From assembly GCA_029379385.1 (NCBI GenBank), contig CM055617.1, positions 992,001-1,056,000 on the forward strand: a DNA stretch of 64,000 bases, in the 5' to 3' direction. This document shows positions 38,544 through 50,500 of this stretch, piece after piece. Below the pieces are notes generated by a model. It saw nothing but the letters and a program-made list of their open reading frames with translations. It searched no databases and was not told the DNA's origin. Position numbers and translations under genes: made by a program. Source of the DNA: Quillaja saponaria (Eukaryota; Streptophyta; Magnoliopsida; Fabales; Quillajaceae). Each line of letters begins with the position of its first letter. Within the stretch, counting starts at the first letter, position 1.

Positions 38544-41500
38544 ATGGGTCCCCTTACACTTGCTGTAGCTCCCAAAAGCTCTTCCACACTATCACCAGGT
38601 ATCTTATTTATCAAAAAAAAAAAAAAAAAATTCTAATTTTTATGTATGGCACAATGTGGAATTTGTTGTATCTTGTGTGTACTGGCTCTGAAGTAGTAAT
38701 CCGTGCCAAGCATGGAAATGATGAGGAATAAAGCGGAGGGGTTGCAGTTGATCTTGAACAGTACTTATCCCCTTGAAGTGTCAAACTTGTAGAAATTCAC
38801 TGCTGCTGGGTTCTTTATGGTTGCTCAATGAAATATTTTGTTGTACTTTGTTGTTTCTTGTTTGAACAGGTAATATGGTTTTGCAGATGAAAGTACCAGA
38901 AAAAAATATAATGCTTCTGGAGGAAGGAAGTCTTTTGCATCAATTAGCATTGAAAAGGAAAAGCCTTTTGACTTCTTTCGCATATTATTTGGTAAGCGTA
39001 AAAAAAAAAAATCATTTTTGATGTTCCTGTGGATGAAAATACAATATTTGGTGTTCAATCTTAGTGAAACATCTACCTTTCTGTTTGTTCATAATACTCC
39101 TTTTTCTATTAAAATTAATCTTAGCGAAACATGTTAATTGAATATATAATGTCATAAAGTAAGCATAATATTGCTTCTAAAGAACACTTAAAGAGAATGG
39201 CAGTGCTTCTAAAATGGGAAAATCGTGAAAGTAAGTCTGTATAGGAAGAATTTGTCTCACAATTGAATTTTGTGAAAAATAAAAAATAAAAAATTGTGAA
39301 CACTTAACAGTGTTAGGGTGGTTGCAGAAGTTGGCGAAGAACTTTCTATAGACTACATGTGGTGTCTCTGGATAACTTTTGGTGCCTGCATAACAAAATT
39401 AGGTAGGCCAGGATATTTCTTAAAATCTGACATACTTTGGAGGTATAGACAAATGTTCAAATGAGTTTAAAACTAGAGAAAAATACTTTTTTTTTTCCTT
39501 TAACAAATAATTTTGAAAGGATGCCAATAAGTTGTACCGAGGGAAAAGCAGTGTGTTCCATTTGTCATTCAGTCCCATGGATAAGTAGAGAAGAGCACCA
39601 TTTTGTTCTTTCACTTTCTTTTTTATCTTATTGAATATAATAATACACAATACTAAGATGTAGGTAAAATTATCACATTAAGTCTTCTTGTTTCTGATCG
39701 GCATGATGCATTTTGCAGAGGGAGTTATAGCAGGAGGTACAGCTGGTGTCGTTGTTGAAACAGCTTTGTACCCCATCGATACTATAAAGACACGCCTGCA
39801 GGCAGGTTAACTCTGCAAATTAAATTATTGATAGTGTTTAAATGAAGATTGAGGGTTTCACCTTGTTGTAAGTGGTATTATTACTGCTTGCTTCCAAATT
39901 TTAAATTTTGGTGTTTGACATTGAGTTTCAAGTCATAATTAGAGTAGCTAGGAAGGTTAAGTATTTCTCTTTTTCAATCACAACAAAGTCTAAACGTAAT
40001 TGCTTTCACCTTTTTGAGAAATGGCTGCTCTATGGCTTTGTATCCTAAAATGGTATATAATTGGTTCAGTTTCAAATCTACCACAAGTCCGTTTGTTGTG
40101 GTTGACTTTCATAGTTTTGCTTCTCCTTTTGATTCTTGTTGCATCTTTAGGTTGAGATTTTGATTTGCATCAAGATTATTTTGAATCCATGCTCTTTACT
40201 ATGTCCCTGCTGTTTCATTAATTCCAATTGGTCCTGGCTTCTGCCATTTGAGATGTTATTATAGGCTGCTCGTGGAGGAGAAAAATTAAAACTGAAGGGT
40301 CTTTATTCTGGATTGGCAGGAAATCTTGCTGGTGTCTTACCGTAAGTACCTTCTGAAATGCGCAATATCCCAAATATTTTATGATTTGGATGTCAGCTAG
40401 AAATTTTTAATAGTCTAAATAAGATTCTATATTTGTTGTATTCTCTTAGTATGTTGTTAACAAAGGCATCGTGCATCATAGAGTATTCACCCTAATTCTG
40501 AAGCCAAAATGACTTAGCACTAAACTTATAATTTGTGGCTTTCCACATTCAAGTTTGGTTCCAATTACTGTAAAAAGCAAATGGAGTTTCAACTTTCAGC
40601 ACATAATAGCAGCTATGCAGCAGGACTTTTAAGACCTGTGTAATTTTTTATGCTTAGTTTTTGGCCCTCTTTTGTGGATAAACTTCTTTGAACAGTAATT
40701 GTATGTAACTCTTTACTTGTATTTATCTGAAGTGAGTAAATGTTTCATACTCTGGTTACAATCATATGAGTTCATCAACTATATCTTGGTTTTGTTTAAT
40801 TCTGATGAAGTTATGTACTCTTCTTTTATTTTCAGGGCTTCAGCTCTATTTGTTGGAGTATATGAACCTACTAAGCAGAAATTATTGAAGCTGTTTCCTG
40901 AAAATCTGAGTGCTGTAGCTCATTTGGTAAAAAGATTAGTCAATTCCTTATTTATAGATGAGAATTTATCGGCATATGCATGATACTAGTGTGTATTATA
41001 TTTGTACTTAACTTACTTCCAAGTCATGTATAAATTTTGCCAATTTTTGAAGTTTTACAGCCTCCAAAATCTTTCATGTGTATGCTACATTTAGATAGAA
41101 ATACACTCTAGGTGTTCAGCTCCTCTATGTCTCTAACATATTGCCTTCTAGATCATATATCAAGCTAATTATGGTTCACTTAGTGTCTTGAGTTTGTTTA
41201 CTTCCTTTTTCTTGAATTGATGCTTGTCTGCATGATTAATTTCTGCCTTTTTTTGGGGAACATTTTTCTTACACCGTCTTCTTTTCTAATGTTGCTAAGT
41301 TACATTTAGACTGCAGGTGCTATAGGGGGAATTGCTGCTTCCATCATTCGTGTCCCAACAGAGGTAAACTTCCTCATGCAATGCATTTCCATGTTCTAAA
41401 CTGCTTCAACATGCCACTTCATCCTTTTAATGTTCCTCAGGTTGTTAAGCAACGGATGCAAACTGGACAATTTAGTTCAGCTCCTGCTGCTGTCCGCTTC

Positions 41501-44063
41501 ATTGCTTCTAAGGAGGGTTTTAAAGGACTTTATGCTGTATGAAATTCCTTTCTTGACCATTTTCTGCTCTCTAAAGTGTTTCAGACAATTTCTAGGCTCT
41601 ATGTTTTTAATATGTTGAAGTGGTTCCTTTTATGACTTATGAGGTATGGTCTTTATATTTCTTTTTTTTAAGTTACAAGTGGCATTAATGTCAACTTTTA
41701 AAATTGTAGGGATATGGATCTTTTCTATTGCGAGATTTGCCCTTTGATGCACTTCAATTTTGCATCTATGAGCAGCTTCGAATAGGTTATAAGCTGGCGG
41801 TAAGTCCCTCAAGAATACATCATTTGAGTTTGATAGATGTACAGTCATTTTTTTTTGTATTACTTGAAAATGTATTACTTTTCCTTTGTTTTTAATAATG
41901 TACTGGTTTTCATCATTTTTGTTTTTATTACAATTTGTTTTACTTGATAATTTATAAATTTACTTCCTTGAAATATGCTATGCTACTGCTTCTCTTTAGT
42001 GATATTTGTGTCATGTGATGCATCTCTGAAACATGTTTACCTTTTATCTCATCATGAAATATGCTATATCACTTTAGTGCTGCTGATATATGAGCTGTCG
42101 GATCACTTCATCTGTTAGCTTGAACCGATTTCTTTTAAAAATTATTGCTTCTATGCTAGCTAATAACAATTTACGTTTGAATATTTGCTCCATATGAGAA
42201 AAGACATATTAAGAGAAACCTCATGGATTGGAACTTGGTTGATGTTTGGATTGAGCTGAAGTCTGAGTTTTAGTTCGAGGTTTTTAAGGAGTAGGATGGA
42301 AGGGACCAAAAAGAATATCCATTTTTTCTTTTGTCTTCACGCTATGGTTGGTAAGACATTTTGTTCTATCTCATGAAATGAAACTGATAGCATATATTTT
42401 TTTTAGTAACAAGACTTAAAACTGATTTTAGATCATGTAAAAAGCATATATAGTTTCAGAGCATTACTCATTTCTGAGTTTAATGATTGATGGTAGTGTA
42501 AATTGATACTGAGGTTCATTTAGCTTATGTTGGTTGTTAGAAATTACCAAGTCACTTTACATAATTACATTGCAGTAACTAATTAATCTCTCTTTTTCTG
42601 TCAAACTGATTTACAGACATTCACATACATGCACATGTATGAAAAACCCCCATACACGCACAACATGTGCTTAAACTTGGGTGTTTGTTTCCCTCATTAA
42701 ATGGATTAATGTTCTTTAGCTCCTTGTGCTTTCATAATGATAACCAAGAAACCTGATATTCCTAAGTAGGAAAGCAGTTCTTTTTCTTTTACCCTTTGTT
42801 ATTTCCATATTTGATAGTTTGACCTGTTTCTTGTTTTGCTAGGCACAGAGAGATCTGAATGATCCTGAAAATGCTATTATTGGTGCTTTTGCTGGTAATT
42901 ATTTTGGTCTATCACATACATAGTTTTATGCAGTGTACTCCTACTCATATATGAAGAGCGTTGGGACTGCAAATTGCCAGTCAAATGTATTAACATGCGT
43001 ACATACTCCACAGATTAAAACTTATCTCACTCGACAGCCTCCTACATGTACAATTCTAATGCCTTCTGTTATTGAAATGTGCCTAACATCTGTCTTTAAT
43101 AGGTGCATTAACTGGAGCTGTAACTACCCCCCTTGATGTCATTAAAACAAGGTTAATGGTTCAAGTAAGTGTATTATAATTCTGCTACTCCTTTTAGTTT
43201 ATGTTGTTATGTATTTATGATGAACAAGAACATGGATCTACATACACATGAATATGGCGCATAAATGTATTTGATATGTTCCATTTATGTAATTTATATT
43301 CTATTATTGTTGTTGTCCACCTTCAAGCAATTAATACAACTTGCCCTATTCTTTTTAAGGGTTCTGGAAACCAATACAAGGGAATTGTTGATTGCGTTAG
43401 AACTATTATTAAGGAAGAAGGGTCTCCTGCTCTTTTGAAGGTATGAGTTTCCTTTGCCTTCCTTTCTCATGTTACGGGGTTAATCTATGTTTCATGGGTA
43501 AATGAAACTTATGATGAAAGAAAATGAGAGAGTAAGCGAGTCTAGTGAACATTGTTTCCTGCTCTGTATGAGCCATGTCAATCAAACCTATACCATTCCT
43601 TATTGAATCATAAATTTTATTACAATATAAAGGGATATGTGATTTTTTCAGTCTTTCGTTTTCCTCTGGTTTTAGTCAATGCAACAATGGTGAGGGTGGA
43701 TTCATCTTTACCTTCGCTCATGTGCATGCCCTCAGTGTAACATATAAACAATGATATGTTTCTAATAATCTGAAAAGGAAAACAGGACTCCTATAGTCTC
43801 TTAAAATCATGAAAATTCATGTGAAATTTGTTTTGATTTTCTCGGAACGTTCAATTGATTGCAAGTTCTAAAACCATAAACCTCGTAGCAATAAAATTTG
43901 TAGGTGCTTATACTTTAATATATTGCAGGGTATTGGGCCAAGAGTATTGTGGATAGGCATAGGTGGTTCAATCTTCTTTGGTGTCCTTGAGAGCACAAAG
44001 CGCTTCCTTGCCGAGAGGCGTCCTAATCCTACAATTAATCAGTCTCAAAAAAGGCAGGATTAG
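38544..44063 (+). CDS. SAMC: S-adenosylmethionine mitochondrial/plastid carrier (SAMC)
   Basis: Mitochondrial-carrier-family antiporter that brings SAM into organelles and exports S-adenosylhomocysteine; in Arabidopsis it is targeted to both mitochondria and plastids. Exons: 38544-38598, 38887-38991, 39719-39801, 40265-40341, 40836-40926, 41310-41363, 41441-41536, 41710-41799, 42843-42894, 43103-43164, 43360-43440, 43929-44063. Phase is kept at all joins, giving 326 residues (Arabidopsis SAMC1 325). The three carrier repeats show their P-x-D/E-x-x-K signatures: PIDTIK (72-77), PTEVVK (153-158) and PLDVIK (244-249). The N-terminal about 50 residues, rich in Ser, Lys and Arg, fit a transit peptide, followed by EKPFDFFR. 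Intron 3 must use a GC donor (CAG/GCAGGT at 39802) to keep TRLQAARGG. The nearest GT would put the next exon out of frame. Confidence 0.95.
38618..38635 (+). repeat. poly(A) run in SAMC intron 1
   Basis: About 18 consecutive A shortly after the first splice donor of the SAM carrier gene. Confidence 0.6.
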
Positions 44064-44532
44064 ATTTGACATGAAGTCCGAGTAATATTACAGTCATTCT
44101 TTAAACATTTTTAATGTATTTTTTTGTTTTGTAAGTTTTCCTCTCAATCTCAAATTAGAAGAGCAGATATGGCGTGTCATGCTTGCTGCTGCTAGCCACT
44201 GCCTGAAATGGTGATACCTTTCAGAAAGCAGAATGCTATTAGAATTAGTAGAAGAAAACTCGAGGGTAGACTGTTCATTCTTTTCTGGAATGGTCCCATG
44301 ACGGTAGTAAGCATCTTTTTGACTTTTTGTAGAACTGCATCAGCAACAATCTAGTAATTTTGTTATCTCTTTCTGTTTGTGAAACACTAAACAGCAGCAA
44401 GTTTACATGTATACAGAGCATTCATTTTCATCTCAAAATTCTTGGAAAAGTACCCATATTATATATTAATAACAGTACAAGGAATAATTATTGCAGGCCT
44501 TGCAATTACACTGCCAGCAATAGATCATTATC
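44064..44532. other. convergent 3' interval, SAMC and glucanase
   Basis: Only 469 bp separate the stop codons of two genes transcribed towards each other, so their 3' UTRs are short or overlap. No other feature seen. Confidence 0.6.
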
Positions 44533-46314
44533 TTACATAATTGTTATGAAGCTCAAGAACAATCCAACAAGAAAAGCAGATCCCTTAATCATCACCTTGA
44601 GCATTTCCCCACTACTCACAATCTGTATGGGAAACAAACATTCTCCTTTGGTGGCATTATCTGTCACAATCTTGGCTAACCCATTGAAATGACAAGCCTC
44701 AACACTTTGGTCATTCATTTGAAAGTACATATTAAAAGCATAGGAAACATTGCCAAGCATGTCCAAATTCTGACATGAACAACCATATCCCAAACTAGTG
44801 CAATCAGACTGAGCACATGCATAAGCAATTTCTTTTGGAACCAAACTAAGATTCTTAATGTCCTTGTTGAACACACACCACTTTTTGTCCTGGTATTGAA
44901 CCCCTTTTGCACCCACAGGCATTACAGCACGCCCTTGACCTGTAAAATCCAAATGAAACTTGGGCTGACCATCATACCTGAAAATACCCCAATGACGTTC
45001 AAAATGTCCAGGTGCTACACTTTTCATGTCCTCATCAAGAAGCCCAAATAGGTACACATCCATTGGCCCTGGACGAAGTGGGGTTCCTTTCTTGGCTACC
45101 ATTCTTTTAAGAAACCCACTGTAAAACTTTTGGGCCAATTCGGGATTGGCATTTTTGTCACCATCTGTAGGCCATCCTACTTCACCAACTGTGATTTTCA
45201 GGTTAGGGACACCAGCCCTTTTCAAAGCCCAAACAAGGGTATCATGGTTTGCATCAAACACATTAGTGTATTGCAAATTGCGGTCTTGAATTGGTTTGCC
45301 AGCACCATCAAAGAAGGCAAAATCCTTTGGGAAATCTGGGTTTTGAAAAAGACTAAGGAAAGGGTAAATGTTGACAACAAAGGGTGATTTATTGTCATTG
45401 AAGAACTTTACCATTTGGATCATAATATCCTCAGTGTCTTTGCGGAATCTACCATCTGATGGTTTGTCTGAACCAGATTCATAAACATCAGCATTTAAAG
45501 GTACGGTCACTTTGATTTTGTCTCCATGGCCAGCCTCATCTAAAGCCTTTTGAATGTTTTTCACTGCTGGGAAAGTAGTCTTCAGATTACTGCCATTATA
45601 AGCTTTCAAAAAGGGTTCATTTCCAACAGCCACATACCTGTAGGAGGCAACACCAACAAATTGGAAAGGAAAACAGAACATTATGAGATCAAGATTTCGT
45701 AAATAGATACAGCATGATAAATTAGAGTTTTTTTTTTTTTTCTTTCCTAATGGTAGTTTAAGGCACTTATTAATATATTTTATACAGAAAAATTTTGAAC
45801 TACAAATCCCATGATTGTCCTAAGACATTCGTTAGAGAAATTTTGTATATTAGAATATCCAGAAGGTGGGGCTATGTGCGTGGCCACCCCGCATCAAAAT
45901 AATGACCTCCATGAACCTGATATTAACAGAGATAAAAGGGGTAATAACATTTATGAACCTGATATTAACCCCACCATCGTAAATATGTTTGGTCACATTT
46001 TCTTTGACCCAATCTTTGCAATCACCATAATCATTAGCAAAACGTTTGAGTTGATCGTTAGGAATTCCAAGCATGACTTCTATGCCGGTACCGGCCAAGG
46101 CACTGACTGTCCAAGAATCGGCATCGAAAAGCTTAAGTTTCTTGATCTTATTGTCCTTCAACATGTTAACCACAATGTGAGGATCCAAAGGATGCGAAGC
46201 AATATTTCCCCAGTTTACACCAATTCCATCTATGCCGTCTGCGCCTTGTGCATGGTCAAATGAGACCATGATTAGTACACAAAAGGCCCCCAAGAGGAAC
46301 TCGGCTCGGGCCAT
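44533..46314 (-). CDS. GPI-anchored glucan endo-1,3-beta-glucosidase (GH17 with X8/CBM43 domain)
   Basis: Predicted secreted enzyme cutting beta-1,3-glucan (callose), held at the outer plasma membrane. Two exons: 45959-46314 and 44533-45637, joined as GGVNIR/YVAVGNEP, 486 residues. The signal peptide covers about residues 1-24. The GH17 domain follows (VNWGNIASHPL onward), with Glu126 in VAVGNEP as the presumed proton donor and Glu271 in ITVGEVGWP as the presumed nucleophile. The Cys-rich X8 (CBM43) domain covers about 371-455 and starts KKWCVF. The last 20 residues are hydrophobic after a small-residue SSGE site, fitting GPI-anchor addition. Closest to the Arabidopsis proteins called glucan endo-1,3-beta-glucosidase 5 and 6. 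The donor of the single intron lies in a 42-bp tandem duplication offering a second, in-frame donor. Confidence 0.93.
45911..45994 (-). repeat. duplicated 5' splice site in the glucanase gene
   Basis: A 17-bp sequence, GTTAATATCAGGTTCAT on the minus strand, occurs at 45953-45969 and again at 45911-45927, exactly 42 bp apart. Similarity continues at lower identity beyond each copy. Each copy contains the same exon end and donor (AATATCAG/GTTCAT). No stop codon lies between, so use of the distal donor would add 14 residues in frame. Confidence 0.8.
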
Positions 46315-47534
46315 GGTTTGAGCCGGTTCTGAAAATGGTGGTTTGAAATTGGTAAGGTGGTGGTGGAGACAGTGGTGAAGGCTAACGTTTTGGGAATTGG
46401 AATGCTTCTTGAGATTTGAATGAAGGGCAAGAAAGTTAATCTATTCTAGAGAGAAATGGTTTTCATAGGCATTTTTGGTGGTTCTGTGATGCCTTTTCCT
46501 GACTGTTTACAATGCCCAAATGAAGAATAATTCTGTTTGTGAGCTAACCAATTTTCCAATTATAGTTTGTCATATCTATATATGCCAAGATTTCATCTTC
46601 AACCCTTGCTCTTTATATTTCTCAAATTAGACTCACTTTGTCTCAACAAAATGCAGCCTTGAATTAAAATGAAAAGCCAAAGGAAAATATTTGAATTTTG
46701 GAGGGTCATAAACGATCTTAAGCTTTGTGAGTCAAACTTATATGCTATTTCGACAGAATAATTCTTTAGTAACATTTTTCTTTCTCTTTTACTTTCCTTC
46801 TAGTCTTTATAATCACCAGTGATCTGGCCTGATTTGGATCTCTCATATGCAACAGTCACGTTATACAATGTTAAAAAAAAAAAGAAAAACCAATCCCCTC
46901 CTACAAATATATTTAATTCAAAAACAAATTTAAATTTTAAAGAAATTTTTGCTAAATCACTCTTTTCATGCATAACCTTAACAAGAACATGAGATGATCT
47001 ACATCTAAATATACGTGTTTGAATTAAAAATAAGTTAAATCACGATATATTTTATTTTAACAAAAATTACTCATAATTAAAATTTTAATTTTTTTAATTC
47101 ATTAAAAAATTGATTGTGCCTAAAAACTACACAATAATAATATTTCATTAAAAAAATTTATCAACTAGCGCAATCTTCATATTTGTTTTATTTTTTATTT
47201 TTATATATATTCGGGCATTTCTTTTTTTCTTGAAAAGTATAGTCTGTCATCCGGATCCACTTACTAACTGGGCTAGTTCTTACTGGTTCATAACTTGGCC
47301 CGCAAGTAACTTGGTTAATCCTGCGCACCTCGAATTAGCAGTGTAGCACCAAACCTTGAATTTCCTTTGCATGAACCCTAGCAAAGAGCCAGAACTATTT
47401 CCAACTGTCAGAAGCCATATAAGGAGCAGAGTAGTCCTGCGAGATTTACTAGAAGAAAAATTCCAAAAAAAGCTTAATCTCTCAGTTGCAGGTGGTGAAG
47501 TGCAAGAAAGGAACTACGATTAGGAAAAAAGAGA
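46315..47534. promoter_or_regulatory. shared head-to-head promoter interval, glucanase and RNA acetyltransferase
   Basis: The 1.2 kb between two divergent start codons. It includes a TGGGCT site-II-like motif (47269-47274) and TTGGCCCGC (about 47296-47304) on the acetyltransferase side. Its middle is AT-rich, with an A-run near 46870. No coding region was seen. Transcription starts cannot be placed. Confidence 0.5.
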
Positions 47535-50500
47535 ATGAGGAAGAAGGTGGACGAGCGAATCAGAACTTTGATCGAGAATGGAGTCAAAACTAGGCATCGC
47601 TCTATGTTCGTCATCATCGGCGACAAGTCCCGTGACCAGGTCTCTCTTCCACACATACATTAAAGATTTACATGCACGTATTTTAGTTTGCTCTAGCTGT
47701 TATGCTTTGGCGGCTGAGAAAATTGGGTAGGAAACAACTAAGTTTGACAGAGAAGGTGATCAAGCTTAGTTGTCGTTTGAACAGCTTTGTTTGCAGTAGG
47801 AATGCTTTGGATAGACTTTTTTAACAAGTACTTTTGAATTTTTCTATACAGAAAATTCAAAATTAGAAAAGGCATGCCTGGTGAGCAAAATAATTTGTGT
47901 AAAATTTGATATGCTTCCTCAATTTCTCAGTTTTGGTACAATTACTATTTTGGATATATGAGTTTCAGAGTTTTCACTTTAGAGGCTGCAATGATGTTGA
48001 TACATGGCTTAGTTGAGTGAAGCTGTTGTTGTGTTCTATTATATTGTTATGATTATTTTGTTGGATGTTAAATTGGAAAATTTGCAGTTTACTTTCTACA
48101 AACTAGTTAACGCTAATTGTCGTTTGTACTCCTGCAGATTGTAAATCTTCATTCTATCCTTGGAAAAGCACAGATCAAATCCAGGCCTACTGTTTTGTGG
48201 TGCTACAAGGACAAACTCGAAGTCAGCAGGTTCCACACACATACACTGACATTTTACATCCAACAGAATAATCATAACAAGTATATGCATTAACTTGGTT
48301 GGGATGATTATTTTATGCAGTCACAAGAAAAAACGGGCAAAGCAAATTAAAAAGCTGATGCAGAGGGGTTTGCTGGATCCTGAGAAAGTTGATCCTTTCT
48401 CACTGTTTGTAGAAAGTGGGGGGTTAACATATTGTTTGTACAAGGATTCTGAGAGAATTCTTGGTAATACATTCGGAATGTGTATACTTCAGGTAGCTTG
48501 AGATCTAAATTTATCTTTTTAAAAAGTCACTATTTCTATATTTTTAACTTCAGATTCTGTTACGGTTACCTTTATCTTTCTAACTATGTAAGTTGAATTA
48601 AGTTCACCATATACAATTCTTTTAGGATTTTGAGGCTTTGACACCAAATCTCCTAGCAAGAACAATAGAGACAGTGGAGGGTGGAGGCTTGATTGTATTA
48701 CTACTTCGTTCTCTAGCTTCGCTGACCAGTCTGTACACCATGGTTATGGTATGAACATATGCTACCACTGTTATTTCATTTTTTTTTTTAATCTTCTTAT
48801 AAGGTATGTTTTGTACTTAAGAAAATAATGCAATTATTATTAAATAAATTCATTTTTTTAAACTATAAATGACAAGTTGATTGCTCTATGTGTCTCAGTT
48901 CTGCACGTCATAAATTAGGATGCTGAAGTTTATGTATTAGTTGCACAACATTAAAGCTCGAGAAAAGGAAGAAAAGAATAATGATGGAGTTGGTATATTC
49001 CATATTAGATTAAGGAAGTTTGGACGTTGGAGTTTGCATTTGTTATATGTCCCTCCTGACTTATTTAACATACTATTATTCATAATACTTCCTCTGCTTT
49101 TATTGACTCAAAATGAATGCCACTTTTCTAAAGGTCAAAGCTTTATAATGCATTAAAGTAAAAACAAACATATCTATGTTTTAGATAATCTTAAATAAGA
49201 GAAGAAGAAATACAAAATCCTTTGAAACTTGCACCATTTGTGGTCTGTGACTCTGTCATGGAAGTTGCATCCTCCTTTGGATTGATATGTTGTATTTCCT
49301 GACATGTTTTGTTATTGTTAGAAATTCATCAGTGTCGTATGGTTTTAGAAAATAAACTATTGAATTAGGTTGGATTTCATTAACTTATAATAAAGAGTAT
49401 CAAAGAAACTTGAGGTTGCTGTTGAATTGATTTTAACTTACAATCATGATTATACATAATACTTGTTTAACCTATGACAAGTTAGGATAGTATCTCTCCT
49501 GCTCTGTTTTAAAATGCTATATAGATCTAGCACTCTTTACAATAAAGGAGGCACTAGCATGCCATTACATATTATAAGTCAGTCTATTGGGCCTATACTT
49601 TTGATGAATGCATTAAAACCTATAATATGTAAAAAATTATTATTGCACTTTTTTTAAAAAAAATTTCATGACATGTAACTTGCACAAGGTTTATTGATTA
49701 TAGGATGTCCATGAAAGGTTCCATTCTGAATCCCACTCGGAGGCTGCTGGACGCTTCAATGAGCGTTTCTTATTATCACTTGCCTCATGCAAAGCATGCA
49801 TGGTTATAGATGATGAGCTGAACATTTTGCCGATTTCATCCCACATGAGGTCTATTATCCCAGTTCCTGATAGGCAGGTAATTACTTGACATTGTGAGTG
49901 AAGGAAAAGTTTTCTAGGTACCCCTGGTAAGCTGGGTAGTTATGCATATTGCATTGTGTTTTCTTTATACTTATGTATGTATTCTCATACATTTAAGAAA
50001 TGAGAGTATATGGCACGATGTATGAGAAAAAGATATATTTTTGAAAAAAGAAAAGTCTCAATTGTAGAATTTTGCTTTGGTCTGGCTTCAAATGTATGGG
50101 TGTCATTTACTACTATTTTTCAAAATGTTCAAGAGTCAAAGTGAAAAAGAAAAAAAGTAACAAAACCCTTTTTTGCTTCCGACTGAGAGAGAATATGTCT
50201 AGTTTAGTGTTTTTTTCTTTGGAAATGATAATGATATCTCAGAAACATTTGATGGCCTGTGAACATTAAACATGGTAACATGTTAATTTTCAGTTGATGT
50301 TCATAATCCGACTTTAGTAAGCTATATTCAATTCTTGCTTTATCTCCTAACTGATGTTGAAGGATTCTGAGGGGCTTTCCGAGGCAGAACGGGACCTGAA
50401 GAACCTCAAAGAACAACTAAATGATGATATTCCTGTTGGGCCATTGATTAGGAAGTGTTGTACATTGGACCAGGTACAGATTTTCTGTCTATCTCAAATT

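Noticed and set aside
45811..46263. 150-codon plus-strand open frame over the glucanase first exon
   Set aside because: Antisense shadow of a clear coding exon on the minus strand.
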